In this document: positions 6,741 to 9,897 of the stretch, in pieces
Layout of the letters: each line of letters begins with the position of its first letter
Numbering within the stretch: position 1 is the first letter of the stretch
Source: Treponema sp.
GTDB lineage: Bacteria; Spirochaetota; Spirochaetia; Treponematales; Treponemataceae
Direction of reading: 5' to 3'
DNA: 9,897 nt
Assembly (NCBI GenBank): GCA_031290005.1
Contig: JAITOJ010000014.1
Span: forward strand, 1 to 9,897
The notes under the pieces: model-generated
Seen by the model: only the letters and a program-made list of their open reading frames with translations
Database searches by the model: none
Told to the model about the DNA's origin: nothing
Position numbers and translations under genes: made by a program

Positions 6741-7821
6741 GGCGCGCTGCCGTGTAATTTATTTTGTGTGAAAACATAAAATTAAGCGTCAAATCTGTGC
6801 CTTGGTTGGTTATCCCGTCTTCTTCAAAATAAAATTGCCACTTAAAACCTTTGAATATAAAAATAACTCCGGCCATTATATTGGTTTGTGGCATAGAATA
6901 TACTTTGTGTTCAGTATCAAATACGTTGTTCCAGGTCCAGCCGATGTCATTGGAAATCGGACTGGTCTTTATATTCATCTGAACATTGATGGAAAAGATT
7001 TTCCATGGATTGATTTCCAGTCCAGCCAATCCGTTGAACATTGGATAGTATTTCAAACTGAGGGGCAGAACTCCGCCGGCCTGGGCATAAACAGTAAGAA
7101 ACCACACTGGTCTCATGTCTGAGATAATTCCGAAAGCGATGTCCGGGTAGTTGGAACCGCTGAGCGTTTCCAGTCTGCCTGATGGTATCTTCATTGCTCC
7201 CAGACTCGCAAGAGAAACGTGTTTGTTTTCAAAGAATGTCCATTTTCCCCATACATCGATATCTCCAAAAGCCGTTGAAGGCCCGTCAAGAAAAAGCGGG
7301 GCGCCATTGTCGTTTGGAATGTTAATATATATCTGATTTTGCAGAAAAAATTTCCGGTTTCCGCTGGCAAACCTGAATGTTTTATGAAACTTTTCAATAA
7401 ATGCGTCTAAAAATCCCCCATAATAGGAGAATATCCGCATATCCATGCCGATTTGCAGTTCCTCAAGAATATTAAACGCAAATCCCGCTTCGTTGATACA
7501 GCTTTCATAATCCCTGACCACATTTTCTGTATCATAATATCTTGTTACATCGCTATGAGAATAAGGATACGGGTTGTTCCATACATAAGAAGCGTCTTGA
7601 ACATAATAAGTTGACAAGTGGTACTGAAAATCGAATTTTTCACCAGACTTGGCTGAAAGTGCGGGAAAGTTGTAGTGAATCAAATAGGGTATGAACATAT
7701 TTTTGCCCAAAAGCGGCCCTTTTGAATAATCCGGTTTTTCACCCCATATTTCAGTACAAAAGATATTTTGAGTACATAAGAAAATAAGTACTAAAACAAC
7801 TGGCTTGATTACCTTACACAC
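6670..7821 (-). CDS. DUF3187-like outer-membrane beta-barrel protein, altered C-terminus
   Basis: The reading frame is open from 7938, but the best start is GTG at 7821 (383 residues). It has an overlapping GAGG Shine-Dalgarno sequence 5 nt upstream (GTG 7824 is an alternative), and it begins directly with a signal peptide, KVIKPVVLVLIFLCTQNIFC. The mature part is rich in aromatic, alternating strands. It carries GDIDVWGKWTFFENKHVSLA, then LGAMKIPSGRLETLSGSNYPD and DIAFGIISDMRP, which match my recollection of DUF3187, a bacterial outer-membrane family of unknown function. The natural end is probably near LTLNFMFSHKIN, since barrels usually finish in an aromatic strand residue. The remaining 27 or so residues are Arg-rich, mostly encoded antisense to the glycosidase gene, and give a 71-bp tail-to-tail overlap. 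The gene is visibly more AT-rich than its left neighbour. Its role is unknown. Confidence 0.7.
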   Translation of the reverse strand: MCKVIKPVVLVLIFLCTQNIFCTEIWGEKPDYSKGPLLGKNMFIPYLIHYNFPALSAKSGEKFDFQYHLSTYYVQDASYVWNNPYPYSHSDVTRYYDTENVVRDYESCINEAGFAFNILEELQIGMDMRIFSYYGGFLDAFIEKFHKTFRFASGNRKFFLQNQIYINIPNDNGAPLFLDGPSTAFGDIDVWGKWTFFENKHVSLASLGAMKIPSGRLETLSGSNYPDIAFGIISDMRPVWFLTVYAQAGGVLPLSLKYYPMFNGLAGLEINPWKIFSINVQMNIKTSPISNDIGWTWNNVFDTEHKVYSMPQTNIMAGVIFIFKGFKWQFYFEEDGITNQGTDLTLNFMFSHKINYTAARLTQTKIARHPFSRTSSDRRPESR

Positions 7822-7828
7822 CACCTCC

Positions 7829-7921
7829 TCACGATAGAACCATGAACCGTTCACTGTCGGCGATGAATGTTTTATCCCCCGCGCCTGCTTCAAATGTAAC
7901 CGCATTCTTGATAACGGTATT
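7829..7921 (-). pseudogene. Possible 3' remnant of an unrecognised gene
   Basis: A third frame is open for 30 codons and ends at TGA 7831-7829, which overlaps the GAGGAGG Shine-Dalgarno sequence of the barrel gene. The peptide (VIKNAVTFEAGAGDK, TFIADSERFMVLS) has sensible composition. A stop overlapping the next gene's ribosome-binding site is typical of an operon's preceding gene. Upstream of about 7900 the DNA belongs to the PIN toxin remnant instead, so a rearrangement may have removed the rest. I do not recognise the family, and chance is a real alternative. Confidence 0.25.
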
Positions 7922-8075
7922 TCAAGGCTATTTCCCACAAAGATACGGCGCTTACCAATATGTCGTTATTTGTATCTTTTAGCTCCTTGACCGCTTTTTG
8001 AGATAATTCTCTGCTTTTGCCGATTGCCCACAATACTGTATGAGTTTTAACTTCTCCAACCGCCATTGCTTTCAT
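7890..8075 (-). pseudogene. Phd-like antitoxin start fused to a truncated PIN (VapC-like) toxin
   Basis: A 61-codon frame reads MKAMAVGEVKTH, then THTVLWAIGKSRELSQKAV, NNDILVSAVSLWEIALKYR and a short tail YQECGYI before TGA. The first 12 residues are what a Phd/YefM-type antitoxin starts with (expected to go on to FSE...). The rest is the N-terminal half of a PIN-domain toxin, whose family normally begins ...DTHTxLWA. The two share the codons for Thr-His, so a deletion at that short homology would fuse them and remove most of the antitoxin. The fusion lacks the toxin's first catalytic Asp (normally just before THT). It keeps the Glu of SLWEI but loses the C-terminal acidic residues. Neither activity is expected. 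A promoter with a dyad precedes it. Confidence 0.7.
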
Positions 8076-8082
8076 AGTTCAT

Positions 8083-8111
8083 ACGATACTATTCTTTTGA
8101 CAACTTGTCAA
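8083..8111 (-). promoter_or_regulatory. Promoter with perfect operator-like dyad for the toxin-antitoxin remnant
   Basis: On the - strand, TTGACA (8111-8106) is a perfect -35. A 17-bp spacer and TATCGT (8088-8083) as -10 follow. The ATG at 8075 lies 7 bp beyond, so the mRNA would be almost leaderless. TTGACAAGTTGTCAA (8111-8097) is a perfect dyad with 7-bp arms around one base, and it covers the -35. A dyad in this position fits autorepression by the original toxin-antitoxin complex, which is a general property of such loci. Confidence 0.6.
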
Positions 8112-8230
8112 GATTTTTAGCGGCGGCCTTATCCTCAAATCAACAGGCTTGCGGGAGCCGATTTCAAAATCGTAAATACTTGTCGTATTCATTCCGCTGA
8201 CACGTATCGCGTATAAGCGCAAGGCGTAAA
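8112..8230. other. Non-coding gap with a short inverted repeat
   Basis: No convincing gene lies between the toxin promoter and the minisatellite. CGATTT-CA-AAATCG (8159-8172) is a small inverted repeat without a T-tract. The - strand frame through here continues the open shadow of the minisatellite. Confidence 0.3.
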
Positions 8231-8461
8231 GCCGCTCCTGTAAACCTTACGGCCGTTCCCGCAGTGTTTCCAGCCGTGGCCGCAAAGTCTAAAGCCACGG
8301 CCGCAAAGTCTAAAGCCACGGCTGTAATGTCTAAAGCCACGGCTGCAATACCTAAAGCCACGGCTGTAATGTCTAAAGCCACGGCTGTAATGCCTAAAGC
8401 CACGGCGGCAATGCTTAAAGCCACGGCTGTAACACTTACAGCCACGGCTGTAAGGTCTTGT
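8231..8461. repeat. 21-bp minisatellite, about 11 copies
   Basis: Units start at 8231, 8252, 8273, 8294, 8315, 8336, 8357, 8378, 8399, 8420 and 8441, an exact 21-bp period. The first two are degenerate, the third has the variant GCCGTGGC, and later ones share GCCACGGC followed by TGTAATGTCTAAA-like sequence. Because 21 is a multiple of 3, several frames stay open. The + strand would give heptapeptides such as KATAVMS, and the - strand ITAVALD. In the frame of the protein remnant that follows, the repeats carry a TAA in most units, so they are not its coding N-terminus. No start signal or known protein supports translation in any frame. Confidence 0.9.
8435..8454. repeat. Perfect inverted repeat in the last minisatellite unit
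   Basis: CTTACAGCC-AC-GGCTGTAAG has 9-bp arms with a 2-nt centre. Most other units keep only AGCC-AC-GGCT and an imperfect extension, so the dyad is best developed at this boundary. No T-tract follows. Confidence 0.7.
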
Positions 8462-8463
8462 AG

Positions 8464-8685
8464 AATATCCGCAAACAGGGCGCGAAGATCGTCTACGCGG
8501 TGCTGGACGCGTCCCCGGCCACGGTGGAAGAGCTGACCCGCTCCGCCTTTGACCCCCGCAGCCCCTTCACCCTGACTTTTCAGGAGAACCAGCGGGGCAA
8601 GGCCCTGTACTTCGCCCTGCACTGGGAAAACGCCAAAGGCCAGGCGGGGCCCTGGAGCGTCATTCAGAAAGCGATTGTGCCGTGA
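8464..8685 (+). pseudogene. C-terminal remnant of a hypothetical protein family (ends ...GPWSVIQKAIVP)
   Basis: The frame opens after TAG 8461-8463 and ends at TGA 8683-8685, about 73 codons. It reads KQGAKIVYAVLDASPATVEELT, SAFDPRSPFTLTFQENQRGKALYFALHWEN and GQAGPWSVIQKAIVP. This resembles the C-terminal domain of roughly 200-residue proteins of unknown function that I recall from treponemes and Bacteroidetes, which typically end in WEN..G.KGPWSE...AIIP. The helical N-terminal two thirds are missing and the minisatellite occupies their place. GTG at 8500 is not a credible start because homology begins before it. The role is unknown. Bases are very GC-rich compared with the AT-rich block at 6760-8110. 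Confidence 0.6.
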
Positions 8686-8883
8686 GCGAGGAATAGACAA
8701 ATAGAGGGATAGAGTGGAGAGTGTTGTTGTTTATGAGCACAGTGGCGGCTTGCAGGTCGGCTTCGCGGGTGAGCCAGTTAAGGGCGGGTATATTAGACGG
8801 TCTCCTGAAATTTGACATTTACAAAACTATATTCTTTGAACTTCACCAGAAATATTTTGTTGAAATCAACACTACCGGATAAT
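8686..8883. other. Intergenic spacer with no assignable gene
   Basis: Short open frames exist on both strands, for example a + frame reading VYEHSGGLQVGFAGEPVKGG near 8725-8785. A - strand frame over 8793-8978 ends in VKFKEYSFVNVKFQETV, but most of it shadows the nuclease. None has a start signal or recognised family. There is a sharp change from GC-rich to AT-rich at about 8785. No terminator hairpin with a T-tract follows the nuclease stop. Confidence 0.4.
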
Positions 8884-9831
8884 CTATACACTCCCCGCCT
8901 CAAATTCGTCCGCCCATTCCCGCAATTTTTGTTGCAGCAAATCTTTGTCCGGCAGATAGAGATTATATTCCGAAGCATAGATATTCGCGTTTTCCGGCAG
9001 GGTCATTTGAACAACGCTGTCATTCTTTTCTTTGCACAGCAAAATACCGATGGTAGGCTTTTCAAAATCCTGTTTGACATTCCGGTCATAATAATTCACA
9101 TACATCTGCATTTGCCCGATGTCCTGATGCTTCAAATCGTCGGTTTTAATATCGATTAAAACATAGCATTGCAAAAGCCGGTTATAAAACACCAAATCCA
9201 CAAAAAAGTGCTGTTCATCATAGGTAAAGCGTTTTTGCCGCGCTTCAAACAAAAATCCCTTACCCAATTCCAGCAAAAAACTTTGCAGCTTTGAAATAAT
9301 CGCTGTTTCCAGGTCTGATTCCGTGTAAGCCGACTTTTCATCCACACCTAAAAATTCCAAAATCAACGGATTTTTCAGCAAATCCCTGGGATTTCTGATA
9401 ACCTGTCCCTCATTTGCCAGCCGCATGACCTCGGTTTTATCCCGGCTCAACGCCAGGCGCTCGTATAAACTGCTCTGATACTGCCTTCTAAGCTGCTCCA
9501 CCGACCATTGCTGGTCTGCCGCCTCAATTTCATAAAAGCTGCGGGCATTGACGTTCTCGATCCGCATCAAAACCTGGTAATGCGACCAGCTTAGTTTGAA
9601 TTTGGCAGATGCCATCTGCCCTTTTTGAGAAGCATCCCCCAAAGATTCAGCAGATGCCGTCTGCTGAATTGGGAAAACCTCGCCCAAAGATTTAGCAGAC
9701 GCCGTCTGCTGAATTGACGGCGCATAGCTCAGATAAAACTTCCGAAAATTCCGTAAGTTTGTCGGCGAAAAACCTTTGCCGAATTTTCCTTGACGCAGAA
9801 CGTCTTCAAGCGTTTTAACCACAGTTCCCAT
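8884..9831 (-). CDS. YhcG/DUF1016-type PDDEXK nuclease with in-frame repeat expansion
   Basis: Start ATG 9831 is fixed by AGGAGG (9838-9843) 6 nt upstream, and the preceding gene's stop overlaps it. This gives 315 residues. The N-terminal part is a shortened DUF1016_N-like module (VVKTLEDVLRQGKFGKGFSP, TNLRNFRKFYLSY), lacking about 45 residues that the family usually has before it, including the YW.IG motif. Residues 39-78 are a variable insert (IQQTASAKSLG..., IQQTASAESLG..., KGQMASAKFK). LSWSHYQVLMRIEN follows. The C-terminal nuclease domain has FFVDLVFYN (D212), LIDIK (D227, K229; many relatives have E-x-K) and GQMQMYVNYYD (Q240), so the core is present. Family members have been linked to restriction-modification or mobile-DNA contexts and to DNA-recombination intermediates, but the target here is unknown. 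Activity is uncertain given the short N-terminus. Confidence 0.85.
   Translation of the reverse strand: MGTVVKTLEDVLRQGKFGKGFSPTNLRNFRKFYLSYAPSIQQTASAKSLGEVFPIQQTASAESLGDASQKGQMASAKFKLSWSHYQVLMRIENVNARSFYEIEAADQQWSVEQLRRQYQSSLYERLALSRDKTEVMRLANEGQVIRNPRDLLKNPLILEFLGVDEKSAYTESDLETAIISKLQSFLLELGKGFLFEARQKRFTYDEQHFFVDLVFYNRLLQCYVLIDIKTDDLKHQDIGQMQMYVNYYDRNVKQDFEKPTIGILLCKEKNDSVVQMTLPENANIYASEYNLYLPDKDLLQQKLREWADEFEAGSV
9596..9730 (-). repeat. Three 45-bp in-frame repeats inside the nuclease gene, each with a hairpin
   Basis: Units run 9596-9640 (divergent), 9641-9685 and 9686-9730 (+ coordinates). The second and third match closely over their first 31 bases. Each contains a dyad: GGCAGAT-gcc-ATCTGCC, ATTCAGCAGA-tgccg-TCTGCTGAAT (10-bp arms) and AGCAGAC-gcc-GTCTGCT. 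Each unit adds 15 residues without breaking frame. Confidence 0.85.
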
Positions 9832-9837
9832 AATAAG

Positions 9838-9843
9838 CCTCCT
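9838..9843 (-). promoter_or_regulatory. Shine-Dalgarno AGGAGG for the nuclease, overlapping the upstream stop
   Basis: Perfect AGGAGG, 6 nt from ATG 9831. The TAG of the upstream gene (9844-9842) shares its first bases. This arrangement decides the start and implies coupled translation in one operon. Confidence 0.8.
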
Positions 9844-9897
9844 ACCGCCCATGACAATTCTTGTACTTTTTCCCTGACCCGCACGAACATAGCCCAT
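9842..9897 (-). CDS. C-terminal end of a SEC-C zinc-motif protein (possibly SecA), partial
   Basis: In the - strand frame of codons beginning at 9895, the sequence reads GLCSCGSGKKYKNCHGR and stops at TAG 9844-9842. This is a full SEC-C motif, C-x-C-x8-C-H, with zinc ligands at codons 9889, 9883, 9856 and 9853. The motif ends many SecA proteins (E. coli SecA ends close to CHGRLQ), where it binds zinc and SecB or ribosomes. It also ends unrelated small proteins, so SecA is only one candidate. The rest of the gene is outside the window. It lies just ahead of the nuclease gene on the same strand, with 10 nt between stop and start. Confidence 0.7.
   Translation of the reverse strand, partial: GLCSCGSGKKYKNCHGR

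Noticed and set aside
7822..7938. Barrel protein start at ATG 7938
   Set aside because: The first 39 residues precede the signal peptide, overlap the toxin remnant and are not signal-like. GTG 7821 follows a Shine-Dalgarno sequence and starts the signal peptide.
8264..8536. + strand frame encoding KATAVMS heptads
   Set aside because: It continues out of frame over the protein remnant and has no ribosome-binding site. Kept only as a repeat.
8164..8700. 178-codon - strand frame with ITAVALD repeats
   Set aside because: It stays open because the 21-bp repeat is a multiple of three and because it shadows the GC-rich remnant. It has no start signal or family.
9829..9897. Nuclease start at the ATG on the window edge (9897)
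   Set aside because: The extra 22 residues overlap a complete SEC-C motif in another frame, and ATG 9831 has a perfect Shine-Dalgarno sequence.

Overview
The window looks like chromosomal DNA from a spirochaete, most likely a free-living or gut Treponema of moderate GC content. This is inferred from three things: an RND/MMPL exporter fragment of the type common in treponemes, C-terminal remnants of repeat-rich hypothetical families, and a DUF3187-like outer-membrane barrel. The species cannot be fixed from sequence alone.

Left part (1-749): two gene remnants lie in different frames on the + strand (an RND/MMPL exporter piece, then the C-terminal end of a probable outer-membrane beta-barrel). 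They are followed by two adjacent tandem arrays, both of period about 23 bp. The first is GC-rich (3 copies). The second is AT-rich (6 copies), and each of its units is a dyad.

Centre (750-6740): this is the intact functional core. A YesM/YesN-type two-component system (sensor kinase 2245-3780, AraC-type response regulator 750-2252, overlapping by 8 nt) is on the - strand. It is divergent, across 41 bp, from a 972-residue cytoplasmic GH3 glycosidase on the + strand (3822-6740). The glycosidase carries a probable beta-trefoil insert and a C-terminal CBM6-like domain. The likely logic is that the kinase senses an extracytoplasmic carbohydrate-related cue and the regulator acts on the shared intergenic region to control the glycosidase.

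Right part (6741-9897): this is a mosaic with several scars. A visibly AT-rich DUF3187-like outer-membrane protein gene (- strand) runs into the 3' end of the GH3 gene. Beyond it lies a broken toxin-antitoxin locus in which the first residues of a Phd-like antitoxin are fused to a truncated PIN toxin, still preceded by a well-formed promoter with a perfect dyad over the -35 box. Next come a 21-bp minisatellite (about 11 copies) and the C-terminal remnant of a repeat-associated hypothetical family. Last is a YhcG/DUF1016-type PDDEXK nuclease with three in-frame 45-bp hairpin-containing repeats. The final 56 bases encode, in another frame, the SEC-C zinc motif that ends an upstream gene, possibly secA. 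That gene's stop overlaps the nuclease Shine-Dalgarno, so the nuclease starts at 9831.

No tRNA, rRNA, complete insertion sequence or CRISPR array was seen.
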